Source: Oscillospiraceae bacterium (GTDB lineage Bacteria; Bacillota; Clostridia; Oscillospirales; Oscillospiraceae). From it: a DNA stretch of 41,878 bases. The first letter of the stretch is position 1; every line of letters starts with the position of its first letter. This document shows, piece by piece, positions 31,471 through 39,818 of this stretch. The notes under the pieces are model-generated. The model was not told the origin of the DNA, did not search any database, and saw only the letters and a list, made by a program, of their open reading frames with translations. Both the position numbers and the translations under genes were made by a program. The DNA lies in contig JAFSZH010000075.1 in the NCBI GenBank assembly GCA_017455685.1, forward strand, positions 1-41,878, read 5' to 3'.

Positions 31471-32895
31471 ATGGATGAACTGCGAAAAAACGCTATCGTG
31501 ACGGCCCGCATGGAGGGATATACCGCCGAGGGACACGGAGTATGCCGTGTGTCAGGGCGGGCGATTTTCGTGCCCGGGGCCCTGTGCGGAGAGCTTTGGG
31601 CGGTGCGTATCGTCAAGGTGACCGCCTCCGCCGTCTGGGGCAAGGGGGAAACGCTGCTGGAGCCCTCAAAGGACCGCATCGTGCCGGACTGCCCCGTTTA
31701 TCCCCGCTGCGGCGGCTGCGCCCTGCGTCACATGACCTATGAGGAAGAGCTTAAGATGAAGCTCCACCGGGTCAACGACGCCCTCCGGCGCATCGGAAAG
31801 ACGGAGCTTTTCATTGATGAGATCATACCGGCAGGCAAGGATGATCTTCGTTGCAAGGTAATCTTCAACGTGGGTGAAAAAGACGGGAAGCCCGCAGCGG
31901 GCTTTTTCCGGGCCCGCACTCATGAGATCGTCAGCACGGAGGTCTGTCCCGCCGTACCCGGGGAGGCTATGGCCGCCCGGCGAGCCGTGCTGGACTGGAT
32001 GGAGGAATTCCGCGTTCCCGCCATGGACGAGCAGGTCGGACGGGACGGAGTGCGTCATATCTTTTTCCGTACATCCCGGCTGACCGGAAAATGCGTGGTG
32101 ACCCTTATCGTTTCCCGCCCTCCGGCAAAAAACGCCCTTTTCGCTTTGGTCGAGCGGCTGCGGGAAAAGCTGGATACTCTCTCCGGGGCAGTGCTGAACG
32201 TGAACACCGCCCGGGGAAATACCGTGCTGGCAGGAGAGTTTATCACGCTGTGGGGCAGCGCCGATCTTCAGGAGGGACTTTGCGGTCTGCGCTTTGCCCT
32301 GTCGCCCCGGGCTTTTTTCCAGGTGAATCCGCCCCAGGCGGAAAAGCTTTACGAAAAAACCATGGAATATGCCGACGTCCGTCCGGGCACCGCGGCGCTG
32401 GATCTCTACTGCGGCACCGGCACCATTGGGCTGGTGATGGCCAGCCGGGGCGCCCGGGTCATCGGCGCGGAGATCGTGGAAAGCGCGGTGGAAAACGCCC
32501 GGCAGAACGCTGCGGACAACCATCTGGAGAACAGGTGCGAATTCATCTGCGCCGACGCCGGGAAGGCCGCCGAAGAGCTCCGCCGCCGGGGGATCCGGCC
32601 GGAGGTCATCGTGGTGGATCCGCCCCGAAAGGGGCTCTCCCACGACGTGATACAAACCGCCGCGGAAATGGCGCCCGACCGGATCGTATACGTCAGCTGC
32701 GATCCCGGAACCCTGGCCAGGGATCTTGGTATGTTCTCCGCATGGGGATACGTCCCCCTCCACGGCGTCTGCGTGGACATGTTCCCTCGGACAAGCCACG
32801 TAGAGACGGTATGCTGCTTGTGCCGCCAGAAGAAAGACTTCATTTCAGTGCCGTATGAGCCAGAGAATGGTGATTATTTGAAACAGCTGAAATGA
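31471..32895 (+). CDS. rlmD: 23S rRNA (uracil-1939-C5)-methyltransferase RlmD/RumA
   Basis: This enzyme makes m5U in 23S rRNA with SAM. The 474-aa product has an N-terminal TRAM domain, the Fe-S cysteines Cys74, Cys80, Cys83 and Cys159 (PRCGGC and STEVCP), the SAM motif LDLYCGTGTIGL, the DPPRKGL motif, the catalytic-type cysteine in YVSCDPGTLARDL, and the terminal DMFPRTSHVETV. Members of this group in Firmicutes (RlmCD) may methylate both U747 and U1939. Its last 31 codons are duplicated at 33453-33547. It has its own promoter. Confidence 0.93.
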   Translation: MDELRKNAIVTARMEGYTAEGHGVCRVSGRAIFVPGALCGELWAVRIVKVTASAVWGKGETLLEPSKDRIVPDCPVYPRCGGCALRHMTYEEELKMKLHRVNDALRRIGKTELFIDEIIPAGKDDLRCKVIFNVGEKDGKPAAGFFRARTHEIVSTEVCPAVPGEAMAARRAVLDWMEEFRVPAMDEQVGRDGVRHIFFRTSRLTGKCVVTLIVSRPPAKNALFALVERLREKLDTLSGAVLNVNTARGNTVLAGEFITLWGSADLQEGLCGLRFALSPRAFFQVNPPQAEKLYEKTMEYADVRPGTAALDLYCGTGTIGLVMASRGARVIGAEIVESAVENARQNAADNHLENRCEFICADAGKAAEELRRRGIRPEVIVVDPPRKGLSHDVIQTAAEMAPDRIVYVSCDPGTLARDLGMFSAWGYVPLHGVCVDMFPRTSHVETVCCLCRQKKDFISVPYEPENGDYLKQLK

Positions 32896-32927
32896 GATTG
32901 TCGGATCAGTGTGCGAGGTGAAAGAGC

Positions 32928-33413
32928 ATGGAACATAACTGTGGTTTTATAGATGAAAACAGGTGGTTTCGGTATCGGGCAGCTGCCATCATTGTAGAAG
33001 ACGGGTGCGTGCTGTTTGCTGGAAATGAAAATGAAGACTATCTTTATTCGATAGGCGGCGCTGTTCATATGGGCGAGAGGGCGGAAGATGCCGTAAGAAG
33101 AGAAGTTCTTGAAGAAACTGGCGTTGAATATGCAGTGGATCATCTTGCCGTAATTCACGAGAACTTTTTTAATGAAAATACAGGTTCCTTAAAAGGAATG
33201 GAATGTCACGAAATCGCTTTGTACTATTTGATGAAGCCAAGAGGCGCAAAGGTGCTGCACAGTGATAGTTATACAATGGGTGTAAGAGAGACGATGTACT
33301 GGATTCCAATCGAAAAAATCGGTCAGTACAAGGCTTTCCCGACTTTTTTGAAAGACTATCTGCTGTCTGATCATGATGGAACTGAACACATAGTAACAGA
33401 CGAAAGGGTTTGA
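32928..33413 (+). CDS. Nudix hydrolase
   Basis: The 161-aa product has a full Nudix box (GAVHMGERAEDAVRREVLEETG), which binds Mg2+ and hydrolyses a nucleoside diphosphate linked to another group. Outside the box it resembles small housekeeping-type Nudix proteins with a WIPIEKI motif; substrate not deducible. The start at 32928 follows GAGGTGAAAG. The gene is clearly more AT-rich than rlmD before it, and is bracketed by two copies of the rlmD 3' end, so it may have come in as a cassette. Confidence 0.9.
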   Translation: MEHNCGFIDENRWFRYRAAAIIVEDGCVLFAGNENEDYLYSIGGAVHMGERAEDAVRREVLEETGVEYAVDHLAVIHENFFNENTGSLKGMECHEIALYYLMKPRGAKVLHSDSYTMGVRETMYWIPIEKIGQYKAFPTFLKDYLLSDHDGTEHIVTDERV

Positions 33414-33452
33414 AATCCCAGTCTGTTGATTAGTTTCCAATTCGCCAATTCA

Positions 33453-33547
33453 TCGAGACTGTATGCTGCTTGTACCGCCAGAAGAAAGGCCTCATTTCAG
33501 TGCCGTATGAACCGAACGATGCGGATTGTCTGAAAGAGTTGAATTGA
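33453..33547 (+). pseudogene. Relic of a second rlmD 3' end
   Basis: This stretch translates in one frame to IETVCCLYRQKKGLISVPYE followed by a short tail and TGA, matching the last 31 codons of rlmD (32800-32895, VETVCCLCRQKKDFISVPYE). The first two thirds differ at only a few bases, mostly silent; the tail is more diverged. There is no start codon and no upstream methyltransferase. It is the stump left by duplication, recombination or insertion at the rlmD end. The surrounding 33414-33583 has no other gene. Confidence 0.85.
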
Positions 33548-33583
33548 GATCGGGAAACGGATGCTTACAGAGGGGAAGAAAAG

Positions 33584-34105
33584 ATGGTTTTGATCGTTAT
33601 CGACATGCAGAAAGGCTTGGTTGACGAGGAGCTGTATGCCTTCGATACTTTTATGGAAAGAACAGTTCGGCTGGTCGATGCCGCCAGAAAAAACAACGTT
33701 GAAGTCATCTTTGTTCAGCACGACGCAGGGTCGGGCAGCGGGATGTCGGCCGGAGACGAGAATTTTGAGATCGTCGATCAGATAACGCCAAAAGAGGGCG
33801 AAAAGGTCTTTACCAAGACGATCAACAGTTGTTTTGGCAGCAAAGAGTTTAAGGAATACGTGGAAAACCTGGCCGACAAGAGCCTGATGATTGTTGGCCT
33901 CCAGACGAATTACTGTATTGACTGTACCGTAAAATCCGCTTTTGAAAGAGGTTTTGAGGTAATCATTCCGGAAGGAACAAACTCGACCTTTGATAACGAC
34001 TATATGACCGGCGAAACGACCGTCCGATATTACAACGAGGACGTCTGGGAAGAACTTGTCGAAGCCGTAACGTTCGAAGAGGCTATAGCGCTGCTGGAGG
34101 CGTGA
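33584..34105 (+). CDS. Isochorismatase-family cysteine hydrolase
   Basis: The 173-aa product has the catalytic triad of the isochorismatase/nicotinamidase family: Asp7 (VIDMQKG), Lys78 (FTKTINSCF) and Cys111 (GLQTNYCIDCTV). The family hydrolyses amides or isochorismate-like substrates; nothing singles out one. The ATG at 33584 follows AGAGGGGAAGAAAAG. It is followed by acetyltransferase genes in the same direction. Confidence 0.9.
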   Translation: MVLIVIDMQKGLVDEELYAFDTFMERTVRLVDAARKNNVEVIFVQHDAGSGSGMSAGDENFEIVDQITPKEGEKVFTKTINSCFGSKEFKEYVENLADKSLMIVGLQTNYCIDCTVKSAFERGFEVIIPEGTNSTFDNDYMTGETTVRYYNEDVWEELVEAVTFEEAIALLEA

Positions 34106-34145
34106 CAAGGTATAGTTTGTCGCTGCGTTCCCTCTTGAACGATCT

Positions 34146-34622
34146 ATGGAGACGGTCAGATTTGAAATCATGAAAAGCGATGAGTATATGATCAGGAGAG
34201 CAAAAATGAAAGACGCCGAAGCGCTTGCAGCTTTGGCAATACAAATGTGGACAGGCCATGATCCGGAGGACTTGACAGAGGAGTTCCGCCGGCTGCTTAT
34301 GGATGATGAGGCTGTCTGCTTTATCAAATTTGCTGATGATACGCCTGCAGGTTTCGCGCAGTGTCAGCTCCGGCATGATTACGTTGAGGGGACGGAGAGT
34401 TCTCCTGTCGGGTATCTGGAAGGCATCTTTGTCTCCGAAGGTTATCGGAAGAAGGGATACGCCGCGGAGCTGCTGTCAGAATGTGAAAAATGGGCAAAAG
34501 AAAAGGGCTGCAGCGAATTTGCCAGCGATTGCGAGCTTGACAATGCGGACAGCTTAAGATTCCATTTGGCTCTTGGATTTGAGGAAGCGAATCGGATCAT
34601 TTGCTTCAGGAAAGAACTATAA
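34146..34622 (+). CDS. GNAT acetyltransferase, AAC(6')-I-like
   Basis: The C-terminal half has YVEGTESSPVGYLEGIFV, YRKKGYAAELLSECEKWAK, CSEFASDCELDNADSLRFH and ALGFEEANRIICF. From memory this closely follows the chromosomal AAC(6')-I aminoglycoside acetyltransferases (LEGIFVLPEYR, EFASD, LDN, ALGF). Those enzymes N-acetylate the 6' amine of tobramycin, amikacin and similar drugs. The 5'-most ATG (34146) gives 158 aa; an ATG at 34188 gives 144 aa, the usual AAC(6')-I length, and may be the true start. No clear Shine-Dalgarno helps the choice. Natural substrate could differ. Confidence 0.78.
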   Translation: METVRFEIMKSDEYMIRRAKMKDAEALAALAIQMWTGHDPEDLTEEFRRLLMDDEAVCFIKFADDTPAGFAQCQLRHDYVEGTESSPVGYLEGIFVSEGYRKKGYAAELLSECEKWAKEKGCSEFASDCELDNADSLRFHLALGFEEANRIICFRKEL

Positions 34623-34710
34623 ATAATACTTTTTTGACGTATCTCAAAGATGAATATGAAAAGCGGGCGCGTGAAGCGGCCGTAAATCTGGTTTTATGGG
34701 GTAACGCCAT

Positions 34711-35436
34711 ATGATAGGACTTGGAACAATCATCAACAGTGCTGCTATTGTTGCCGGAGGGCTGATCGGTCGTTTCGTCGGAAAACTGTTTCGGCAGGAT
34801 CAGCAGGATGCGGTTAACAAGGCCTGTGGGATCAGCGTCCTGTTCATTGCGATCGCAGGAGCAATGCAGGGTATGCTGTACATAGACAACGAAACGATCC
34901 TCAGCGGAAAATCCATGCTGGTTGTGCTTTGCCTGGCTCTGGGCACGGTCCTTGGTGAAATCATCGGGATCGAGAAGGGATTCGAGCGTTTTGGCGAATG
35001 GCTGAAAGTAAAATCCGGGAACGGCGGGGACAGGCAGTTCGTGAATGCTTTTGTCACAGCGTCTCTGACGGTCTGCATCGGCGCCATGGCGATAGTCGGC
35101 GCGATACAGGATGGGATCTCGGGGGATTTTTCCACGCTTGCCGTAAAAGCGGTTCTGGACTTTATCATTATCGCTGTCATGACGTCTTCTCTCGGGAACG
35201 GATGCGTATTCTCGGCCATTCCCGTTTTCCTTTTTGAAGGAGCGATCACCGTATTGGCCCGTACCATTTCTCCGATCATGACAGAGACAGCCGTTGCTTA
35301 TCTTTCCCTTGTCGGCGCTGTTCTGATCTTCTGTGTCGGGCTGAATCTTGTCTGGGGGAAGAAAGTGCGTGTGGCCAATATGCTTCCGGCGGTCATATTT
35401 GCCGTACTTTTCGCCTATCTTCCGTGGAAGCTCTGA
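34711..35436 (+). CDS. DUF554 family membrane protein
   Basis: The 241-aa product is hydrophobic with about six or seven membrane segments. It begins GLGTIINSAAIVAGGLIGRF and contains GMLYIDNETILSGKSML, LCLALGTVLGEIIGIEKGFE and a C-terminal NLVWGKKVRVANMLPA, the DUF554 pattern. The family's transport role is unproven. A weak GGGGTAA lies before the ATG. It stands alone among acetyltransferase genes. Confidence 0.85.
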   Translation: MIGLGTIINSAAIVAGGLIGRFVGKLFRQDQQDAVNKACGISVLFIAIAGAMQGMLYIDNETILSGKSMLVVLCLALGTVLGEIIGIEKGFERFGEWLKVKSGNGGDRQFVNAFVTASLTVCIGAMAIVGAIQDGISGDFSTLAVKAVLDFIIIAVMTSSLGNGCVFSAIPVFLFEGAITVLARTISPIMTETAVAYLSLVGAVLIFCVGLNLVWGKKVRVANMLPAVIFAVLFAYLPWKL

Positions 35437-35458
35437 CAGTTTCCGGCTGATCGGCGCG

Positions 35459-35504
35459 TCCCCGGCCAAAAGGCCCCGGGGCGGCGGCACCACGGGCTTT
35501 TTTT
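35459..35504 (+). terminator. Possible terminator after the DUF554 gene
   Basis: CCCCGGCC-AAAA-GGCC..GGGG can fold, and a run of seven T ends at 35504 about 18 nt further. The stem is not directly joined to the T run, so this is a weak call. Confidence 0.4.
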
Positions 35505-35566
35505 GATCCGGGCAGCAATTCGATCTATTGCCAAGCTTTTCCGGACGGATACAGTGGAGGAACGCC

Positions 35567-36016
35567 ATGACAGAACTGAGAAAAATCACGGAAGACAACT
35601 TCCTCGACGCCTTTCGGCTGCGGCTTTCCCCCGAGCAGGAGAAGTTCGTCTCCCATCCCATCCGCAGCCTGGCCCAGGCATACGTATATCGGGACCAGTG
35701 CCAGCCCTTCGGGATCTATGCGGACGGCGTCATGGTCGGCTACGTCATGGTGATCTATGACTACGACGTGCCGGAATATGATATCTGGCATATGATGATC
35801 GACGCATCGCAGCAGGGCCGGGGCTGCGGCGGCGACGCGCTGGACCGGGTTCTCGACTACGTCCGCACGAAGCCCTTCGGCCCCTCCGACCGGGTCGCCC
35901 TGACCTGCAGCAGAGAAAACGACCACGCTCTGCGGCTGTATAAGAGCAGGGGCTTCACCGAGACCGGAGCCGTGGACGAAGACGAGATAGAGCTATCCCT
36001 CACGCTGGGGATCTGA
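35567..36016 (+). CDS. GNAT acetyltransferase, polyamine-type
   Basis: The 149-aa product has the acetyl-CoA binding loop QGRGCGGDALDRV and the GNAT C-terminus HALRLYKSRGFTETG. Its opening (ITEDNFLDAFRLRLSPEQE, then FVSHPIRSLAQAYVY) resembles BltD/PaiA-type spermine/spermidine acetyltransferases of Firmicutes. The ATG at 35567 has GGAGG 6 nt upstream; an in-frame start at 35528 is less likely. Substrate is inferred by resemblance only. Confidence 0.85.
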   Translation: MTELRKITEDNFLDAFRLRLSPEQEKFVSHPIRSLAQAYVYRDQCQPFGIYADGVMVGYVMVIYDYDVPEYDIWHMMIDASQQGRGCGGDALDRVLDYVRTKPFGPSDRVALTCSRENDHALRLYKSRGFTETGAVDEDEIELSLTLGI

Positions 36017-36051
36017 AAAGCATTTTCGAAAAAAGATCGCGAGGGTTTACA

Positions 36052-36258
36052 GTGGAGATCAAATGGGTCGACAGTCACAGGATCAGCGTCTGTACGGATC
36101 ACGGCGCCGCGGTCATTTCCGCGAATCGGGAGGGCTTGCTCTCCCTGGCCGGTCAGCTGACCGCGCTGGCAGAGGCGGTGCCGGGCAGCCATATCCATTA
36201 TGACGACGGCAATTCTCTGGAAGACGGATCGGCAGAACTGATCGTCGAAAAGATATAA
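36052..36258 (+). CDS. Small hypothetical, immunity-protein-like
   Basis: A GTG start at 36052, 6 nt after GAGGG, gives 68 aa. The sequence carries ANREGLLSLAGQLTALAEA, then GSHIHYDDGNSLEDGSAELIVEK, a compact beta-alpha-beta pattern. Similar small proteins have been named as predicted immunity proteins (Imm32 or related types), but I am not certain of the family. No toxin gene is nearby, so an immunity role is doubtful. It lies between two GNAT genes with short gaps. Confidence 0.65.
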   Translation: MEIKWVDSHRISVCTDHGAAVISANREGLLSLAGQLTALAEAVPGSHIHYDDGNSLEDGSAELIVEKI

Positions 36259-36276
36259 CGTAAGGAAACCTGAAAA

Positions 36277-36738
36277 ATGACCGTTATTGAAACAGATCGG
36301 CTGACGATCACGCTTTCCACAAGGGAACAGATGGAAGCCTTGATCGACGGCGAGCCGGACGAAGAAATGAAAACGGCCTATGGAGAAATGCTGGACGGCT
36401 GTCTGCGTTGCCCGGAGCAATGGGAGTGGTACGCCGTCTGGATGATCGACAGGAAGGACGGCGTCCACGTGGGCGATCTGTGCTTCAAGGGCCTCAACCC
36501 GGACGGCAGTGTGGAGATCGGCTACGGCGTGGCGGAGGAACAGCAAAACCGCGGCTATGCCTCGGAGGCGGTGGCGGCTGCCGCGGCCTGGGCGCTGTCC
36601 CGGCCCGGCGTGAAGTGCGTGGAGGCCGAGACGGAGCCGGACAACCTGGCTTCCCGGCGGGTTCTGGAAAAGTGCGGCTTTCTCCCCACTGGCGTGATGG
36701 GAGAGGAAGGTCCCCGATTCCGGCTGAACCAAAAATAG
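36277..36738 (+). CDS. GNAT acetyltransferase, RimJ/RimL-like
   Basis: The 153-aa product has GYGVAEEQQNRGYASEAVAAAAAW as acetyl-CoA motif A and AETEPDNLASRRVLEKCGF as motif B, the RimJ/RimL-type pattern. The opening is IETDRLTITLSTREQ. Such enzymes acetylate protein N-termini or small amines; the target is unknown. It lies 18 nt after the small gene at 36052. Confidence 0.9.
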   Translation: MTVIETDRLTITLSTREQMEALIDGEPDEEMKTAYGEMLDGCLRCPEQWEWYAVWMIDRKDGVHVGDLCFKGLNPDGSVEIGYGVAEEQQNRGYASEAVAAAAAWALSRPGVKCVEAETEPDNLASRRVLEKCGFLPTGVMGEEGPRFRLNQK

Positions 36739-36753
36739 AAAGGCGGATCGTCC

Positions 36754-37071
36754 ATGGCTTCCACAAAAGGATATATGGAATACGTAATGGAGCAGCTCTC
36801 CGCTCTGGAGGGTGCGGCCTGCCGGGCGATGATGGGCGAATACGTCCTCTACTGTCAGGGAAAGGTCTTCGGCGGCATTTACGACGACCGTCTGCTGGTG
36901 AAGCAGACGCCGTCGGCACTGGCCATGATGCCCTCCGCGGCGCGGGAGCTCCCCTACCCCGGGGTCAGGGAAATGCTGCTGGTGGACGACGTGGACGACC
37001 AGGCCTTTCTCACGGCGCTGGTGGAAGCCATGCTGCCGGAGCTGCCCGCAGCGAAGGGAAGAAAGAAATAA
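36754..37071 (+). CDS. TfoX N-terminal domain protein
   Basis: The 105-aa product shows the TfoX/Sxy N-terminal pattern: YMEYVMEQLSAL, MMGEYVLYCQGKVFGGIYDDRL, VKQTPSA and EMLLVDDVDDQAFL. The C-terminal TfoX domain is missing, as is common in Firmicutes stand-alone versions, so a role in competence is not implied. The end is basic (KGRKK). It lies 15 nt after the preceding acetyltransferase. Confidence 0.88.
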   Translation: MASTKGYMEYVMEQLSALEGAACRAMMGEYVLYCQGKVFGGIYDDRLLVKQTPSALAMMPSAARELPYPGVREMLLVDDVDDQAFLTALVEAMLPELPAAKGRKK

Positions 37072-37163
37072 AAGGCAGGCAGGAAGAAACCCGGAAAGAA
37101 GATCGTATTCCGGGGAGACGGTCCGCGCCGTATTAAACTGACTGAAAGAAAAAGGCTTGCGGT

Positions 37164-38192
37164 ATGATCTACGATACAACGGGCATCGGCTGGGTGTTGG
37201 CGCCGGCGGTCGCCTTTCTCTGGACGTCGACACTCATCTCCGTGGTCTCTCGGCCTCAGAGATACCTGAACAGTATTCTGCTCATGTCGTCTTTGGGTGT
37301 GACGATGGTGTTCTTTGCCGGCTTCTTCGGCAGCTACGGGGGCTATTACCTGCTGGGGTGCTTCCTTCTGACGATGCTCGCCCTGTTCCTGGTGCCGGTG
37401 ATGCTGATCGTCAACGGTGTGCACATGATCAAGCGGGAATCCTTCAGCCCGGCCCACGTACTGTCCCTGGCCCTGGGGATCGTGATCGGCGTGGGAGAGA
37501 TCGCAACAGTGGTCTACGTTCTCGGCCTGTCCGATTACATTCAGCTGGAACGGGCCAACTACTGGGTACTGCTGATCGCCGCTACGGTTTTTTATTTCAG
37601 CTTTCTCCTGCTGTGCTTTGTGGTCTATTCCGTTTTCATCTGCATCATGCCTCACCGCAGGACCTTTGATTACGTGATCATCCACGGCTGCGGTCTGGCG
37701 GACGGAAGCCGGCTCACCCGGATCCTGTCCGACAGAGTCGACAAGGCCATCAAGGTCTACAACAAATGCAAGACCAAGCCCATCATCATCCCCAGCGGCG
37801 GAAAAGGCGACGACGAACAGCTCAGCGAAGCTCAGGCCATGACGGATTATCTCGTCAGCCACGGCATCCCGGAGGAGCATATCATCCAGGAAAACCGGTC
37901 CACCACCACACGGGAGAACCTGATCAACTCCAAGGAGATCATCGACGCTATGGACGGCCGGAAGCGTACCGCTCTGGTCTCCAGCAACTACCACATCTAC
38001 CGCTGTCTGCGGCTGGCCCGGGAAGTGGAGCTGGACTGCACCGGCATCGGCTCCCGGGTGGCTATGTATTACTGGCCCTCCGCGCTGATCCGGGAATTCG
38101 CCGCCGTGTTCCTCACGAAGCGGTTCCTGATATGGTGTCTGCCGGGATATCTGGTCTTTATCAGCCCGATCCTATACGGTCTGCTCCGCTGA
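37164..38192 (+). CDS. DUF218 (YdcF/SanA-like) membrane protein
   Basis: The 342-aa product has about five membrane segments in its first 160 residues, then a DUF218 domain: DYVIIHGCGLADGSRLTRIL, PIIIPSGGKGDDE, SEAQAMTDYLVSHGIPEEHI, ENRSTTTRENL, VSSNYHIYR. A hydrophobic C-terminal stretch follows. Family members (SanA, ElyC, YdcF) are linked to envelope integrity, but the biochemical role is not settled. The ATG has no strong ribosome site (AAAGGCTTGCGGT). Confidence 0.88.
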   Translation: MIYDTTGIGWVLAPAVAFLWTSTLISVVSRPQRYLNSILLMSSLGVTMVFFAGFFGSYGGYYLLGCFLLTMLALFLVPVMLIVNGVHMIKRESFSPAHVLSLALGIVIGVGEIATVVYVLGLSDYIQLERANYWVLLIAATVFYFSFLLLCFVVYSVFICIMPHRRTFDYVIIHGCGLADGSRLTRILSDRVDKAIKVYNKCKTKPIIIPSGGKGDDEQLSEAQAMTDYLVSHGIPEEHIIQENRSTTTRENLINSKEIIDAMDGRKRTALVSSNYHIYRCLRLAREVELDCTGIGSRVAMYYWPSALIREFAAVFLTKRFLIWCLPGYLVFISPILYGLLR

Positions 38193-38237
38193 CCGGCACA
38201 GCGGCGGCAAACCCTGTAACAAAAAAGGAGAAGCGAC

Positions 38238-38786
38238 ATGATCCTCAAAGAGGAAGAACACGAGCTGCGCGGGAAAAAGATCCTGCTCCGCAGCGCCCGG
38301 GAGGACGACGCGGACATGCTGCTGGACTATCTGAAAACCATCTACGGCGAGACCCCGTTTCTGACCGGAGACCCGGATGAGGTCCGCCTCACTGCGGAGG
38401 ACGAGGCGGCGTATATCCGGCGGAGCGTTGCCGCTGAGGACGCCTTGATGATCCTTGCCTTCGTGGACGGGGAATACGCCGGCAACTGCTCCTTTCACGG
38501 CCTGAGCGATCGCCGCCGGACGAAGCACCGGGCCGGCATCGGCATTGCCCTCTATCTGAAATGCACCGGCTTCGGTCTGGGGAGACTGCTGCTGCAGCGT
38601 CTGCTGCAGATCGTCCGGGAGCAGGGCTACGAGCAGGCGGAGCTGATCGTGGTCAGCGACAATGCCCGGGCCATCCATCTCTATGAAAGCCTGGGCTTCC
38701 GGGCGTGCGGCCGCATCCCCCGGGCAAGCAAATACGCCGACGGCACGTACAGCGACGACGTGCTCATGGTGCTTCCGCTGGAGTGA
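38238..38786 (+). CDS. GNAT N-acetyltransferase
   Basis: The 182-aa product has a GNAT fold with GIGIALYLKCTGFGLGRLLLQRLL as acetyl-CoA site and SDNARAIHLYESLGF as motif B. The late RIPRASKYADGTYSDDVLM matches small RimI/PhnO-like acetyltransferases of Firmicutes. The ATG follows AAAGGAGAAGCGAC. Target unknown. Fourth GNAT of this run. Confidence 0.9.
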   Translation: MILKEEEHELRGKKILLRSAREDDADMLLDYLKTIYGETPFLTGDPDEVRLTAEDEAAYIRRSVAAEDALMILAFVDGEYAGNCSFHGLSDRRRTKHRAGIGIALYLKCTGFGLGRLLLQRLLQIVREQGYEQAELIVVSDNARAIHLYESLGFRACGRIPRASKYADGTYSDDVLMVLPLE

Positions 38787-38833
38787 CGGCGGGACAAAAA
38801 AGCGCCGGAAAGTTGGAAAAAGGGGAGAAAGCC

Positions 38834-39580
38834 ATGGACTATCAGGATATCAACGCAGCCACTATCGACCGCTGGATCGAGGAGGGCTGGGAGTGGGGCG
38901 TGCCCGTCAGCCGGGAGGAATACGCCCGTGCCGCGGCGGGAGAGTGGGACATAAAGCTCACGCCTACGAAAGCCGTTCCCCACGGCTGGTTCGGCGATCT
39001 GCAGGGAAAAAAGGTTCTGGGTCTGGCCAGCGGCGGCGGACAGCAGATGCCCATTTTTACCGCTTTGGGCGCGGAGTGCACCGTGTTCGACTACTCCCCG
39101 AAGCAGCTGGAATCCGAGCGGCTGGTGGCCGAACGGGAAGGCTACGACATCCGGATCGTCCGGGGCGACATGAGCAGGCCGCTCCCCTTCGGGGACGGGG
39201 AATTCGATCTCATCTTCCACCCCGTTTCCAACTGCTACGTGCGGGAGGTCAAACCCATCTGGCGCGAGTGTTATCGGGTGCTGAAGCCGGGCGGGCTCCT
39301 GCTCTCGGGCGTGGACAACGGCGTCAACTACATGGTGGACAGTGAAGAGCGCTCCATCGTCAACCGCTTTCCCTTCGACCCGCTGCTCCACGAGGAGCAG
39401 CGCCGTCAGCTGGAGGAGGACGACTGCGGCATCCAGTTTTCTCACACGCTGGAGGAACAGATCAACGGCCAGCTGGAAGCGGGCTTCACCCTGCTCTCGC
39501 TCTACGAAGACACCAACGGCGAGGGCCGGCTCCACGAGCTGAACATTCCCTGCTTTCTTGCCATGCTGTCGAGGAAATAA
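38834..39580 (+). CDS. Class I SAM-dependent methyltransferase
   Basis: The 248-aa product begins MDYQDINAATIDRWIEEGWE and has motif I VLGLASGGGQQMPIFTALGA, an acidic strand (CTVFDYSPKQL), motif II-like DLIFHPVSNCYV and motif III RVLKPGGLLLSG. It is a small-molecule methyltransferase (UbiE/Coq5 style); the substrate is not evident. The ATG at 38834 follows AGGGGAG. Confidence 0.88.
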   Translation: MDYQDINAATIDRWIEEGWEWGVPVSREEYARAAAGEWDIKLTPTKAVPHGWFGDLQGKKVLGLASGGGQQMPIFTALGAECTVFDYSPKQLESERLVAEREGYDIRIVRGDMSRPLPFGDGEFDLIFHPVSNCYVREVKPIWRECYRVLKPGGLLLSGVDNGVNYMVDSEERSIVNRFPFDPLLHEEQRRQLEEDDCGIQFSHTLEEQINGQLEAGFTLLSLYEDTNGEGRLHELNIPCFLAMLSRK

Positions 39581-39622
39581 AGCGGTCCTCGCTTTCCAGC
39601 ATCAATAATGGATAATAATTCA

Positions 39623-39650
39623 GCCGGGATGGAAGCATCCCGGCATTTTT
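39623..39650 (+). terminator. Terminator after the methyltransferase gene
   Basis: GCCGGGATG (39623-39631) pairs with CATCCCGGC (39636-39644) around GAAG, followed by ATTTTT. It ends the accessory run. Confidence 0.93.
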
Positions 39651-39708
39651 CACAGCAGATCCGGTCGTCATTCGGGAATAATAGTCAAATCGTCCGTATA
39701 TTATCCCC

Positions 39709-39737
39709 TTGACAATGTATACTAATTCATTTATAAT
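39709..39737 (+). promoter_or_regulatory. Full-consensus sigma-A promoter of the ABC importer
   Basis: TTGACA (39709-39714), a 17-nt spacer and TATAAT (39732-39737), both perfect. The leader of about 75 nt to the ATG at 39819 is AT-rich, with no recognisable riboswitch. Confidence 0.92.
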
Positions 39738-39818
39738 GCGCATATAAACAGAATAGCCGGATAATTCCGGGATATTCGCTGAATATTCAATTGATTATCA
39801 TGAAAGGACATAACGACC

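Noticed and set aside
33414-33583. A small gene in the stretch holding the second rlmD end
   Set aside because: No start codon with a ribosome site lies in frame; the sequence is fully explained as a relic of rlmD.
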